In this document: in pieces, positions 45,542 through 54,914 of the stretch
How positions within the stretch are numbered: position 1 is the first letter of the stretch
How the letters are laid out: the number at the start of each line of letters is the position of its first letter
From: Streptococcus cuniculipharyngis
Lineage (GTDB): Bacteria; Bacillota; Bacilli; Lactobacillales; Streptococcaceae
Direction of reading: 5' to 3'
DNA: 64,000 bases
NCBI RefSeq assembly: GCF_007859195.1
Contig: NZ_VOHL01000002.1
Span: 1-64,000 of the forward strand
The notes under the pieces: generated by a model
Database searches by the model: none
What the model saw: the letters and a program-made list of their open reading frames with translations, nothing else
What the model was told of the DNA's origin: nothing
Program-made: the position numbers and the translations under genes

Positions 45542-47773
45542 GTGAAAAAACTAATTCAGTCACTCTTTAAAATCATGAGTACCCGCCTAGGTTTTACTCT
45601 AACACTCTTAGGCTTTTACTGGCTCAAAAGCATGTGGGCCTACCATGTCGATTTTAGTTTGGGCTTGGAAACCCCCTACCAACTCTTACTAACCCTAATC
45701 AACCCAATTCCCGTCAGCCTTCTTTTTCTCGGCTTAGCCCTCTATACCAAGAGAACTCGGGTCTTCTATGTACTTGAAATTTTTCTCTATTTGGTACTCA
45801 ACCTTATCTTGGTTGCCAACGCCATCTATTTTAGAGAATTTTCCGATTTTATCACCATTACCACAGCTATGGCAAGCTCCAAGGTTTCTGCTGGTCTCGG
45901 GAGCTCCGCGATCAATCTATTACGCCCTTGGGATATTGTTTATCTCCTAGATGCGATCATACTGACCTATCTCTTTAGAAAAAAACTCATTACGAAAGAC
46001 CCCCGCCCCTTCCCCAAGCAGGCAAGTATCGCTGTGACTTCTTTGTCCTTTTTACTCTTTTCTATCAATCTCTTCCTAGCTGAGATTGACCGTCCCGAAT
46101 TGCTCTCTCGTGGCTTTTCAAATACCTATGTGGTCAGAGCTCTAGGCCTACCTGCTTTTATCGGCTATGACGGCAATCAAACCTACCAAACACAAAAGGT
46201 ACGCTCAGAAGCTAAGCCAGAAGAAATCAATACCGTCAAGGACTATGTTGCCCAGCACTATGCCCAGCCCAATCCTGATTACTACGGCATTGCTAAAGGG
46301 AAGAATGTTATCATGATTCATCTGGAGAGTTTCCAGCAATTTCTGATAAACTACAAACTCAAGGTGGATGATAAGGAATACGAAGTCACCCCCTTTATCA
46401 ATTCCCTTTATAATTCAAATCAAACCTTTTCTTTCGCCAATTTCTTCCACCAAGTTAAGGCCGGTAAAACTTCCGATTCAGAGACGCTGATGGAAACCTC
46501 TCTGTTCGGCCTCAATCAAGGCTCATTCTTTGTTCAATATGGTGGCGACAACACCCAACAGGCTGCGCCGCTTATCCTCTCCCAGGTCGGTGGTTACACC
46601 AGTGCTGTTTTCCACGGCAATAATGGAACCTTCTGGAACCGCAACAATGTTTACAAGCAACTAGGTTACAATTATTTCTTTGACCAATCCTACATGTCAA
46701 AACCGACTAAGACCAATTCCTTCCAGTATGGGTTAAATGACAAAGTCATGTTTGCTGATTCCATCAAATACTTGGAACGCCTACAACAACCCTTCTACAC
46801 CAAGTTTATCACTGTATCCAACCACTACCCTTACCAAAATCTAACTGGTGATGACAAGGGCTTCCCTTTGGCCAAAACAGAAGATGAAACCATCAACGGC
46901 TACTTTGCCACTGCTAATTATCTTGATTCAGCCCTGGAAGCCTTCTTTAATTATCTCAAGGCTAGTGGCCTTTACGAAAACTCCATTATTGTCATGTACG
47001 GGGACCACTACGGGATTTCCAATTCGCGTAATCCTGATTTGGCTCAGCTGTTGGATAAAAATTCAGAAACCTGGACCAACTATGACAATGCCATGCTACA
47101 ACGTGTGCCTTACATGATTCACATTCCTGGCATGGATAAAGGATTTGTCAGCACTACTTTCGGTGGTGAAGTTGATGCTCTGCCAACCCTCCTACACGTT
47201 CTCGGCATTGACTCTAGCAAATACATCCAACTCGGCCAAGACCTATTGTCACCAGATAATCAACAAATCGTGGCTTTCCGAACTTCAGGTAATGTCATTA
47301 CACCGGACTACACCAGCTATGCTGGCAAGCTCTATAAGACCGATACCGGAGAGGAAATTACCAATCCTGATGAATCAACTGTTACCGCTGTCAATCTGAT
47401 CAAAGAAGCAGCCAAGAAACAATTGGCCATTAGTGATGATATCCAGACTGGAGACCTCCTCAGATTCTATCAAGATAGCGGACTTGACCCCTTAGATTCT
47501 TCCAAGATTTCCTATATCAAATCTCTAGAGGACTTGAAAAAAATTGAGAAGGGGCTAGGCAGTAAGTCAACCAGTCTTTACAGTCAAAATGGTAATAAAA
47601 CTACCCAATCACTCTACCAAGCACCCAGCTACCGTGACCTTGAAGCTTCTGCCTCTAGCGCAGCGGCAGCAGCCTCAAGTCAAGCTGTAACCACTGATAA
47701 TGCTGACCCTAGCCAAGACCAAGAACTGTCACAGACTGAAACCAGCAGTGACACGACAAACACTCCACAATAA
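45542..47773 (+). CDS. ltaS: lipoteichoic acid synthase LtaS-type membrane sulfatase
   Basis: A 743-residue protein with five N-terminal membrane segments and an outward-facing sulfatase-fold domain. It polymerises glycerol-phosphate from phosphatidylglycerol onto the lipid anchor. Likely metal and catalytic residues are E262 in HLESFQQF, the nucleophile T310 in AGKTSDSE, and the D-H pair in MYGDHYG; the FHGNNGTFWNRN block is diagnostic. The C-terminal 100 residues are Ala/Ser/Gln-rich and probably disordered. It starts with GTG and GAGGAA upstream. A second LtaS-like protein could exist elsewhere; this one is full length. Confidence 0.92.
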   Translation: MKKLIQSLFKIMSTRLGFTLTLLGFYWLKSMWAYHVDFSLGLETPYQLLLTLINPIPVSLLFLGLALYTKRTRVFYVLEIFLYLVLNLILVANAIYFREFSDFITITTAMASSKVSAGLGSSAINLLRPWDIVYLLDAIILTYLFRKKLITKDPRPFPKQASIAVTSLSFLLFSINLFLAEIDRPELLSRGFSNTYVVRALGLPAFIGYDGNQTYQTQKVRSEAKPEEINTVKDYVAQHYAQPNPDYYGIAKGKNVIMIHLESFQQFLINYKLKVDDKEYEVTPFINSLYNSNQTFSFANFFHQVKAGKTSDSETLMETSLFGLNQGSFFVQYGGDNTQQAAPLILSQVGGYTSAVFHGNNGTFWNRNNVYKQLGYNYFFDQSYMSKPTKTNSFQYGLNDKVMFADSIKYLERLQQPFYTKFITVSNHYPYQNLTGDDKGFPLAKTEDETINGYFATANYLDSALEAFFNYLKASGLYENSIIVMYGDHYGISNSRNPDLAQLLDKNSETWTNYDNAMLQRVPYMIHIPGMDKGFVSTTFGGEVDALPTLLHVLGIDSSKYIQLGQDLLSPDNQQIVAFRTSGNVITPDYTSYAGKLYKTDTGEEITNPDESTVTAVNLIKEAAKKQLAISDDIQTGDLLRFYQDSGLDPLDSSKISYIKSLEDLKKIEKGLGSKSTSLYSQNGNKTTQSLYQAPSYRDLEASASSAAAAASSQAVTTDNADPSQDQELSQTETSSDTTNTPQ

Positions 47774-47807
47774 AAAACTGGACAGCCAGAGGGCTATCCA
47801 GTTTTTT
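47772..47807. terminator. bidirectional terminator between ltaS and deoD
   Basis: Stem AAAAAACTGGA-x-AGCC with GGCT-x-TCCAGTTTTTT; T-runs on both strands fit the two converging genes. Confidence 0.8.
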
Positions 47808-47814
47808 GATCTAC

Positions 47815-48525
47815 TTATTCTGCAATCAGCGTTTCCAAACCAACCGTCATCATATCTGTAAAGGTTGTTTGACGCTCCTCTGCGGTTGTATCTTCTGATG
47901 GATCCAAAAGATTATCTGAAATGGTCATCAAGGCTAGCGTTTGAACATTATGTTTAGCACCAAGATAATAGAGAGCTGCCGCTTCCATTTCCACCGCCTT
48001 AACACCCATGGTTCCTAGCTTGAGATTTTTCTCACCTAGATCAGAATAGAACAAGTCAGCTGACAAGACGCTGCCCACATGGGTGGTCATGCCTAAATCC
48101 TTAGCAATATGGTAGGCCTTATCCAACAAGTCAAAATCAGCAATTTGTGGAAAATCATATTCTGGCCAGTCATTGCGAATAATCGCTGACGTGGTTGCCG
48201 CCGCCTGAGCCAAGACCAACTCACGCACGTGAACATCCTTGTTGAGAGACCCTGCTGTTCCCACACGAATTAACTTTTTCACACCATAAGACGTGATTAA
48301 CTCATTAGCATAGATGGAAATAGACGGCATTCCCATACCCGTCCCCATCACGCTAACACGGTGACCTTTATAGGTTCCCGTATAGCCTAGCATTCCACGA
48401 ATTTCATTAAAGCAAACAGGGTTTTCTAAAAAATTTTCTGCAATAAATTTTGCTCGCAAGGGATCGCCCGGCAACAAAATTTTATCTGCAATCTCGCCCA
48501 TCTGGGCACCAATATGAATTGACAT
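47815..48525 (-). CDS. deoD: purine-nucleoside phosphorylase, DeoD type
   Basis: A 236-residue high-molecular-mass nucleoside phosphorylase that splits purine (deoxy)nucleosides into base and (deoxy)ribose-1-phosphate. The N-terminal blocks [21 protein letters not shown] and [16 protein letters not shown] bind phosphate, and [14 protein letters not shown] binds the ribose. It is the last gene of the rpiA-deoB-punA-clc-deoD run, 10 bases behind the ClC-like gene. Confidence 0.93.
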   Translation of the reverse strand: MSIHIGAQMGEIADKILLPGDPLRAKFIAENFLENPVCFNEIRGMLGYTGTYKGHRVSVMGTGMGMPSISIYANELITSYGVKKLIRVGTAGSLNKDVHVRELVLAQAAATTSAIIRNDWPEYDFPQIADFDLLDKAYHIAKDLGMTTHVGSVLSADLFYSDLGEKNLKLGTMGVKAVEMEAAALYYLGAKHNVQTLALMTISDNLLDPSEDTTAEERQTTFTDMMTVGLETLIAE

Positions 48526-48535
48526 GATTATCTCC

Positions 48536-49756
48536 TTAATTTTTTGTCATAATAGCTGTAACAAGCGTCGCTAGCCCGACGGAAAGAGCCAAAGGCAGGA
48601 GCGACAAGTAAGATTGACCGGTAAAGGTCATGGTCAGAAAAATAGCAGTTAAAGGCGTTCCCATAGACACTGACAAAAAGGTACCCGCCCCAATCACGCT
48701 AGCCATAGGCAGGGATAAATCGGGCAAAAATCCCACTAGACCAGTCGCCAAAAGTAAACCCAAGAGAGCCCCTAAAGCAAAACCTGGCGTCAAGGTTCCC
48801 CCATAAGCTCCACTCTTTAAGGCCAATAAGACAACCAAGGTTTTTATCACCAGCAAGGCTAAGGCATAGGACCAGGAAAGGCCAAGAAAGGCTGCTTGGA
48901 CTGCATCACGACCATTGCCTAAAATCTCAGGTAGCCCCAATGCCAAGAGGGCCACTAGGACCATACTAGTCGTCAACCAGAGAAAAATCTTGCCATCCTT
49001 GACACGACTAGCTTGAACTCGCTGGACCCCTTGCTTAAACCAAAGGGCTAGAGGAGGGAGCAAGAGCCCTAATAAGACCGCTATTACCCAAGTCTCCTTG
49101 GCCCAATCCAGTTGAGTCACTTGATAGGTGGGCTTGGCTGCAATGCCAAGATTGGCAACCCAAGTCGCCGTTGTAATCATGATAAGCCCTAGACTCAGAC
49201 TTCGCCAGTTTTTGGGAGCCTTCATCCCCTCAAAGAGAAAAAACATACTGGCAATAGGCGTTTGGTAAACTGCCGACAAGCCTGCCGCCGCTGCTGCTGC
49301 TAGTAATACTTCTTGATCACGCCTTGACAAGCGGGCTCGCGATAGCTTACCCGCAAGTAGGGCCGCCAATTCCCGTGGAGCTACTTCCTTGCCGACAGGC
49401 ACTCCCATCCCCACAGCTAAAATCTGGGTCAAACCATGGCCAAGATGTTGCCAAAAACGAGGATAAGTCCCCCTAGATAGACCAGCAATTTGTCCCTTAA
49501 TGCTCAGTAAAGGGGCTTTCTTTTGCAGGAAATACCAACAAACAGCCACCAAAGGCCCTGCTAAAATCAGCACAAGAGCCCGCCGCAAGGGAGAAATTTG
49601 CTTAGCTAAAATGAGAAATTGCCCGTCGGTATAGCCATAAACCAACTCTTGAATAAGTTTCAGCAAATCATGCAGACCAATGGCTACCAAGCCTGTCAAG
49701 ACCCCACTAACAAGCGTTATCCCTAAGAGCCGCCAGCCATAAGTTTTTGTCGTCAA
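48536..49756 (-). CDS. ClC-family ion channel or antiporter
   Basis: A 406-residue membrane protein with about ten hydrophobic segments in the ClC fold. The pore-lining motif usually written GREGP reads [14 protein letters not shown] here (E124 is the likely gating Glu), and the equivalent of GSGIPE reads [10 protein letters not shown]. The C-terminal region keeps the [18 protein letters not shown] block. Because the selectivity motifs deviate, chloride, fluoride or another anion cannot be told from sequence. It is packed between punA and deoD (3 and 10 bases), so it belongs to the nucleoside salvage transcript. Confidence 0.85.
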   Translation of the reverse strand: MTTKTYGWRLLGITLVSGVLTGLVAIGLHDLLKLIQELVYGYTDGQFLILAKQISPLRRALVLILAGPLVAVCWYFLQKKAPLLSIKGQIAGLSRGTYPRFWQHLGHGLTQILAVGMGVPVGKEVAPRELAALLAGKLSRARLSRRDQEVLLAAAAAAGLSAVYQTPIASMFFLFEGMKAPKNWRSLSLGLIMITTATWVANLGIAAKPTYQVTQLDWAKETWVIAVLLGLLLPPLALWFKQGVQRVQASRVKDGKIFLWLTTSMVLVALLALGLPEILGNGRDAVQAAFLGLSWSYALALLVIKTLVVLLALKSGAYGGTLTPGFALGALLGLLLATGLVGFLPDLSLPMASVIGAGTFLSVSMGTPLTAIFLTMTFTGQSYLSLLPLALSVGLATLVTAIMTKN

Positions 49757-49759
49757 AGC

Positions 49760-50569
49760 CTACAGCTCCGCCAAAATTGCCTTGAGCAAGCGTTTGAAAT
49801 CTCCCTTGATTTGTTGAGTGACTTCAACCACTTCTTCATGGTTCAATTCAGATTGGAAACCGGCCGCAAAATTGGTAATGGCAGAAATTCCCAAGACTTT
49901 CAAACCAGAATGAGCGGCTACGATAACTTCTGGCACGGTTGACATGCCAACTGCATGGGCTCCCATGCCCTTATAAGCCAAGATTTCTGCTGGGGTTTCA
50001 TAGCAAGGTCCAGTCACACCCAAATAAACCCCTGTATCCAGCTTAATTCCCAAGTCTTCCGCCACACGGTGGGCAACTTGACGATATTGGGCAGTATAGG
50101 CATCTGACATATCTGGGAAGCGTGGCCCAAACTCATCAAGATTTTCCCCAATGAGAGGATTTTGCCCGGTCATGTTGATATGGTCACTAATGGCCATCAG
50201 GGTCCCTGGACCATAGCCAATCCCACCAGCCGCATTGGTCACCAAAACACCTGTACAACCAAGTGCTTTCATGACACGGACAGGGAAGGTTACCACTTCC
50301 ATGGGATTGCCTTCATAGAAGTGGAAACGCCCTTGAAGGGCTAAGACCTTACGTCCCGCCAAGTCACCATAAACTAGCTTCCCTGCATGGCCAACAACCG
50401 TTGATTGACCCCAGTTCGGAATGTCAGCATAGTCCATGACAATGGCATTTTCCACCTCGTCAGCCAATTCGCCCAAGCCAGACCCTAAAATCAAGCCAAA
50501 TTCTGGGGCATCCATGCCCTTAGCTTTTAAAAAATCAGCAGTTTCCTTAATTTTTCTTAGTAATGACAT
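49760..50569 (-). CDS. punA: purine-nucleoside phosphorylase, inosine/guanosine type
   Basis: A 269-residue low-molecular-mass nucleoside phosphorylase, prefers guanosine and inosine. Diagnostic blocks are LILGSGLGELAD near the N-terminus (phosphate site), GRFHFYEGN, TNAAGGIG and the GMSTVPEVIVA block. With DeoD it covers both purine-nucleoside classes and supplies ribose-1-phosphate to DeoB. Two adjacent ATG codons are possible; the second has AGGAG six bases upstream. Confidence 0.92.
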   Translation of the reverse strand: MSLLRKIKETADFLKAKGMDAPEFGLILGSGLGELADEVENAIVMDYADIPNWGQSTVVGHAGKLVYGDLAGRKVLALQGRFHFYEGNPMEVVTFPVRVMKALGCTGVLVTNAAGGIGYGPGTLMAISDHINMTGQNPLIGENLDEFGPRFPDMSDAYTAQYRQVAHRVAEDLGIKLDTGVYLGVTGPCYETPAEILAYKGMGAHAVGMSTVPEVIVAAHSGLKVLGISAITNFAAGFQSELNHEEVVEVTQQIKGDFKRLLKAILAEL

Positions 50570-50592
50570 CATTTTCTCCTTTTGTGATTTGA

Positions 50593-51804
50593 TTAAAGCA
50601 AGTGATCCAAGAAACTTTCCCCAATCATGGCAGTGTCAACACCAAAGTTGTCTGCCACAGTGGCTGAAATATCAGCAAAATGGCCTACCGGCAAGACACC
50701 ATTCCCCTTAAATGATGGGCTGTAAGCCAAGAGTGGCACATATTCACGCGTATGGTCTGTTCCTGCATAAGTTGGGTCGTTACCATGGTCAGCCGTGATC
50801 AGTAGCAAATCATTTTCCTGCATATTAGCCATCAACTCTGGCAGGCGAGCGTCAAATTCCTGAATACAGTCACGGTAGCCTTCCACATCACGACGGTGAC
50901 CATAAACGGCATCAAAGTCAACCAAGTTGGTAAATGAGAAGCCTTTGTCAAAATCTGGCAAATTCATGGTTTCAATCAAGACATCCACGCCATGGCTATT
51001 GGACTTGGTGTGGCCCATATCATTAGTAATGCCAGAAGCGTTGAAAATATCACTAATTTTACCAACTGAATAAGTTGGCACACCTGCGTCAGCCAACTTA
51101 TTCAATACCGTTGGCTCAAATGGGGAAACAGCGTAGTCATGACGATTGGCTGTACGAGTGAAATTGCCTGGACTTCCAACATAAGGGCGGGCAATAATAC
51201 GGCCCAAAAGGGTCGGCCGTTCCAAGGTAATCGAACGGGCATATTCACAAATACGGTATAACTCCTCCAAAGGAATAACCTCTTCATGAGCAGCAATTTG
51301 TAGCACGGGGTCTGCTGACGTATAAACAATCAGCTCACCCGTTTCCATCTGACGAGGACCAAAATCATCAATAACAGCCGTTCCAGAATAAGGTTTATTG
51401 GCCTCACGAATAATCTTACGGCCTGAAAATTCTTCAATTTTCAACAAAATATCTTCTGGAAAACCATCCCAAAAGGTGTCAAAAGGCTCGGTAATATTCA
51501 GCCCCATGATTTCCCAGTGGCCAGTCATGGTATCCTTGCCCAAGGAAACTTCTTCCAACTTGGTCACATAACCACTTGGATTTTCCTCAGTTGGGACCGT
51601 TGCCAAGGCCTGGTCACGTGGAATATTCCCCAAACCAATCTTAGCCAGGTTAGGAACTGTCAAACCTGCTACCTCAGAAATATGTCCTAGCGTATCTGAC
51701 TCAGTATCTGGGGTGCCCGCATTGAAAAACTTGTCCGCATCTGGGGCTGCTCCAATTCCCACTGAATCCAAGACCACCAAATGAATCCGATTAAATCTTG
51801 TCAT
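50593..51804 (-). CDS. deoB: phosphopentomutase
   Basis: A 403-residue alkaline-phosphatase-fold mutase that converts (deoxy)ribose-1-phosphate to the 5-phosphate. The N-terminal metal block is [14 protein letters not shown], the phosphorylated Thr lies in [14 protein letters not shown], and the C-terminal [19 protein letters not shown] block holds further metal ligands. It links the phosphorylases to RpiA (upstream by 12 bases) and the pentose phosphate pathway. Confidence 0.95.
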   Translation of the reverse strand: MTRFNRIHLVVLDSVGIGAAPDADKFFNAGTPDTESDTLGHISEVAGLTVPNLAKIGLGNIPRDQALATVPTEENPSGYVTKLEEVSLGKDTMTGHWEIMGLNITEPFDTFWDGFPEDILLKIEEFSGRKIIREANKPYSGTAVIDDFGPRQMETGELIVYTSADPVLQIAAHEEVIPLEELYRICEYARSITLERPTLLGRIIARPYVGSPGNFTRTANRHDYAVSPFEPTVLNKLADAGVPTYSVGKISDIFNASGITNDMGHTKSNSHGVDVLIETMNLPDFDKGFSFTNLVDFDAVYGHRRDVEGYRDCIQEFDARLPELMANMQENDLLLITADHGNDPTYAGTDHTREYVPLLAYSPSFKGNGVLPVGHFADISATVADNFGVDTAMIGESFLDHLL

Positions 51805-51816
51805 AAAAACTCCTTT

Positions 51817-52494
51817 TTAATGTTTTGCTTCTAAAATCCTTAGGCCATCTTGACCTGCGACAATCACTCGGTTAACCATACCATTAAACAAACCATGCTC
51901 AACCACACCAACAGTGCGATCCAGTTGGTCACCTAGGGCGACAGGATCTGGAATCTGCCCCAAGTCTAAGTCAATGATAAAATTCTGCATATCGGTTACA
52001 TAGCGACCAGCCTCGCCTTGACGGAAACTTGGCTTGTAACCAGCCCGTTCAAAACGACGGAAGAGCTGCTCAGCTCCATATTGAACCACTTCCACAGGTA
52101 GTTTAAAGGCTCCCAAGGTCTCTACCAACTTACTCTCATCAACCACCCAGATGTAATCCTTGGTCGGGGTGGCAACGATTTTTTCCATCAAGAGGGCTGC
52201 TCCCCCACCCTTGATCCCATTAAAGTTTCTGTCAACCTCGTCGGCACCATCAACCGTTACATCGACAAAATCCACTTGATCAATCGACTTGAGGGGAATT
52301 CCCAAACGTTTTGCCTGCTCACTGGTTCGACTAGAGGTTGTTACCCCAACGATAGATAGGCCTTCTTCCTGAACGCGGCGGCCTAATTCCTCAACGAAAT
52401 AGTAGGCTGTTGAACCTGTTCCTAGTCCGACAATCATGCCATCGCTCACATACTCAGCGGCCTTGATGCCCGCTATTTTTTTAAGCGCTTCCAT
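51817..52494 (-). CDS. rpiA: ribose-5-phosphate isomerase A
   Basis: A 225-residue isomerase interconverting ribose-5-phosphate and ribulose-5-phosphate. The family blocks [26 protein letters not shown] and [14 protein letters not shown] (with the catalytic Glu and Lys region) are present. It leads the nucleoside salvage run and is preceded by an extended -10 promoter at 52527-52535. Confidence 0.95.
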   Translation of the reverse strand: MEALKKIAGIKAAEYVSDGMIVGLGTGSTAYYFVEELGRRVQEEGLSIVGVTTSSRTSEQAKRLGIPLKSIDQVDFVDVTVDGADEVDRNFNGIKGGGAALLMEKIVATPTKDYIWVVDESKLVETLGAFKLPVEVVQYGAEQLFRRFERAGYKPSFRQGEAGRYVTDMQNFIIDLDLGQIPDPVALGDQLDRTVGVVEHGLFNGMVNRVIVAGQDGLRILEAKH

Positions 52495-52526
52495 TATGTC
52501 CTGTCCTTTCTTTATTATCCTTACAT

Positions 52527-52535
52527 ATTATACCA
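52527..52535 (-). promoter_or_regulatory. extended -10 promoter of the rpiA-deoB-punA-clc-deoD run
   Basis: Minus strand TGG-TATAAT about 35 bases before the rpiA start; the -35 is weak. Confidence 0.5.
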
Positions 52536-52685
52536 TGTTAAAGCATAAATATCTAATCTTAAGATAAAAAGAAGAGCCTAGCCGAGACAAAAGATGTGAC
52601 CTGTCTCACCGCTAGACTGCTATTTTCAAGACAAGTGTCTCGATTTTACCAAATAAGAAAATTGTCCTTGCTACTCTTCACTGAA

Positions 52686-53978
52686 TTAGAGGCCCAAACG
52701 CTTGAAAATATCATCTACTCGTTTGGTGTAATAGCTTGGGTCAAAGAGCTCATCCAACTCAGCCTGAGAAAGCAGGCGACTAACGGTCTCATCTGCCTCC
52801 AGAAGGGGCTTGAAAGCCACCTGATTATCCCAGGCATAGGCTGTCTTTGGCTGAACTAAATCATAGGCCTCTTCACGAGTCATCCCCTTGTCAATCAAGG
52901 TTAGCATGACACGCTGGCTATAAATCAAACCAAAGGTTGACGCCATGTTACGAGCCATATTTTCTGGAAAGACCGTTAAATTTTTCACGATATTCCCAAA
53001 GCGATTGAGCATGTAGTTAATCAAGATGGTCGTGTCTGGTGTAATAATTCGCTCGGCTGAGGAGTGAGAAATGTCACGTTCATGCCATAAGACGACATTT
53101 TCATAGGCTGTCACCATATGGCCCCGCACCACACGAGCTAGACCGGTCATATTCTCTGAGCCAATGGGATTACGTTTATGGGGCATGGCAGAGCTGCCTT
53201 TTTGACCCTTGGCAAAAAATTCTTCCACTTCGCGTTGTTCTGATTTTTGCAAACCACGGATTTCCGTTGCCATGCGTTCAATAGAGGTGGCAATACCCGC
53301 CAAAACAGAAAAATATTCTGCGTGTAAATCACGAGGCAGGACCTGAGTGGAAATTTCCTGAGGCCGAATGCCTAATTTACCACAAACATATTCCTCGACA
53401 AAAGTTGGCAGATTGGCAAAATTGCCCACCGCACCCGAAATTTTACCTGCTTCAACCCCAGCTGCGGCACGTTCAAATCGTTCTTGCTGACGCTTCATTT
53501 CACTGTACCAAGTCGCCAATTTCAAACCAAAGGTCGTTGGTTCTGCATGAACACCATGAGTCCGTCCCATCATGATGGTCAACTTATGCTCACGCGCCTT
53601 CTGGGCAATAATCTCGATAAATCTAGCCAGGTCTTGACGAATAATATCATTGGCCTGCTTATAGAGATAACCATAGGCTGTATCAACCACGTCTGTTGAG
53701 GTCAAACCATAGTGAATCCACTTGCTCTCCTCGCCCAAACTTTCTGACACCGCTCGGGTAAAAGCCACGACATCATGGCGAGTTTCCTCTTCGATTTCTA
53801 AAATTCTGGCCACATCAAAGCTGGCTTTTTGTCGTAGCAAGGCCACCTCTTCCTTGGGAATATCACCCAACTCTGCCCAGGCTTCAGCTGCCAAAAGTTC
53901 TACTTCTAACCAAGCCTTATATTTGTTTTCCTCACTCCAAATGGCCGCCATCTCTGGGCGGGTATAACGCTCTAACAT
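52686..53978 (-). CDS. purB: adenylosuccinate lyase
   Basis: A 430-residue fumarase/aspartase-fold enzyme, acting twice in purine synthesis (SAICAR and adenylosuccinate cleavage). The signature loop [16 protein letters not shown] contains the catalytic Ser, and the His-containing [11 protein letters not shown] and [11 protein letters not shown] blocks are intact. It is the usual bacterial length. It lies alone, about 190 bases behind (upstream of) rpiA on the same strand; the gap has an imperfect CTAGC/GCTAG hairpin that may end purB transcription. Confidence 0.95.
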   Translation of the reverse strand: MLERYTRPEMAAIWSEENKYKAWLEVELLAAEAWAELGDIPKEEVALLRQKASFDVARILEIEEETRHDVVAFTRAVSESLGEESKWIHYGLTSTDVVDTAYGYLYKQANDIIRQDLARFIEIIAQKAREHKLTIMMGRTHGVHAEPTTFGLKLATWYSEMKRQQERFERAAAGVEAGKISGAVGNFANLPTFVEEYVCGKLGIRPQEISTQVLPRDLHAEYFSVLAGIATSIERMATEIRGLQKSEQREVEEFFAKGQKGSSAMPHKRNPIGSENMTGLARVVRGHMVTAYENVVLWHERDISHSSAERIITPDTTILINYMLNRFGNIVKNLTVFPENMARNMASTFGLIYSQRVMLTLIDKGMTREEAYDLVQPKTAYAWDNQVAFKPLLEADETVSRLLSQAELDELFDPSYYTKRVDDIFKRLGL

Positions 53979-54049
53979 CTCTTGTCCCTTCCTTCTGTAG
54001 TCTCCTTATTTTACCATACCTGCCCCAAAAATTCTAATGTCGAAAATGA

Positions 54050-54211
54050 CAGACTATTCTGGATGATGAAGACCACAAAACAATTTATTACCATGCGTTA
54101 ATTCTCAATGTCGTTAACGGAAAAATGCTTTCCTCAGATAAATTTTATGATATACTAGGCTTAGAATGTCAGTTTTCTGACCATTATCATTTTATAGAAA
54201 GTCTAATGTAG
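54050..54211 (+). pseudogene. possible 3' remnant of a lost gene
   Basis: A plus-strand frame of 53 codons, open from a TGA at 54047 to a TAG at 54211, has no start codon near its beginning. Its product looks like real protein (blocks DDEDHKTIYYHALILNVVNG and SDKFYDILGLECQFSDHYHF), not like random translation. I cannot name the family. It may be the tail of a decayed gene. The likely promoter of the lipoprotein gene (TATACT at 54151-54156) lies inside it. Confidence 0.35.
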
Positions 54212-54215
54212 AATC

Positions 54216-54848
54216 ATGAAAAAACTATCACTAATCAGCCTTACCCTCCTCTCAAGCTTAGCGCTTGCTGCTTGTAGCAAGTCCAACTCCACCAGTCAAA
54301 CACCAACTGTGGAACCCATAACAACTGAGTCAACTAGTAGCTCATCTAGTCAAACACCTGTCGTTAACACACAGCTACGCCAACAGTTTGATACCATTTT
54401 AGTCGGTGATAGCTCCCAGGCTGGCGAAGGAGGGAGTACTTTAGAAGAGGTCAAGGCCTTACTGGGAGAACCAACATCAACAACCACTTCCGAGCTTAAC
54501 GGCCTCAGCACAGAAGAATTGACCTGGGTGGACGGTGACACGACCATTACCCTAGCGATTAACCAAGGCAAGACCGTTAATAAGGCCATCAGCGGCTTCC
54601 TTTTCAATCGTGACCGAAATCTTTCCCTCACTAATTTTAACGAATTGGCTGAAGGCACTAGCTACAGTGATGTTCTTGCTGTTTGGGGAGAGCCTGATGT
54701 CTACACGGAATCAAAGATTATGGGGACCAAAAGTGTCGGAGCAACCTGGTTTTCAAATGTCAAAGGCAAAGACGTGACAGCTAATGCCTTTCTGGTCTTT
54801 ACCGACGATCAACTCGCGCAAAAAACAGAAACAAACATGACTGATTAA
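54216..54848 (+). CDS. DUF3862-type lipoprotein
   Basis: A 210-residue secreted lipoprotein. The signal peptide ends in a LAAC lipobox with the lipid-carrying C20, then a Ser/Thr-rich linker to about residue 60. Two similar halves follow, each with a short helix and a GEP turn (VKALLGEPTST and VLAVWGEPDVY), the pattern of DUF3862 and the wider SmpA/BLIP-like fold. The function is not established. It ends at a strong terminator shared with the metal ATPase gene. Confidence 0.82.
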   Translation: MKKLSLISLTLLSSLALAACSKSNSTSQTPTVEPITTESTSSSSSQTPVVNTQLRQQFDTILVGDSSQAGEGGSTLEEVKALLGEPTSTTTSELNGLSTEELTWVDGDTTITLAINQGKTVNKAISGFLFNRDRNLSLTNFNELAEGTSYSDVLAVWGEPDVYTESKIMGTKSVGATWFSNVKGKDVTANAFLVFTDDQLAQKTETNMTD

Positions 54849-54862
54849 ACCATAAGCCGTCA

Positions 54863-54892
54863 AAAATCTCCTGCTTGTTAGCAGGAGATTTT
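54863..54892. terminator. bidirectional terminator between lipoprotein and metal ATPase genes
   Basis: Twelve-base stem AAAATCTCCTGC/GCAGGAGATTTT with a 6-base loop and T-runs on both strands. Confidence 0.88.
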
Positions 54893-54914
54893 TTAGCTGG
54901 GCTACAACCACAAT

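Noticed and set aside
52560-52680. Hairpin CTAGC/GCTAG after purB as a terminator
   Set aside because: The pairing is broken and there is no clear T-run, so it is only mentioned with purB.
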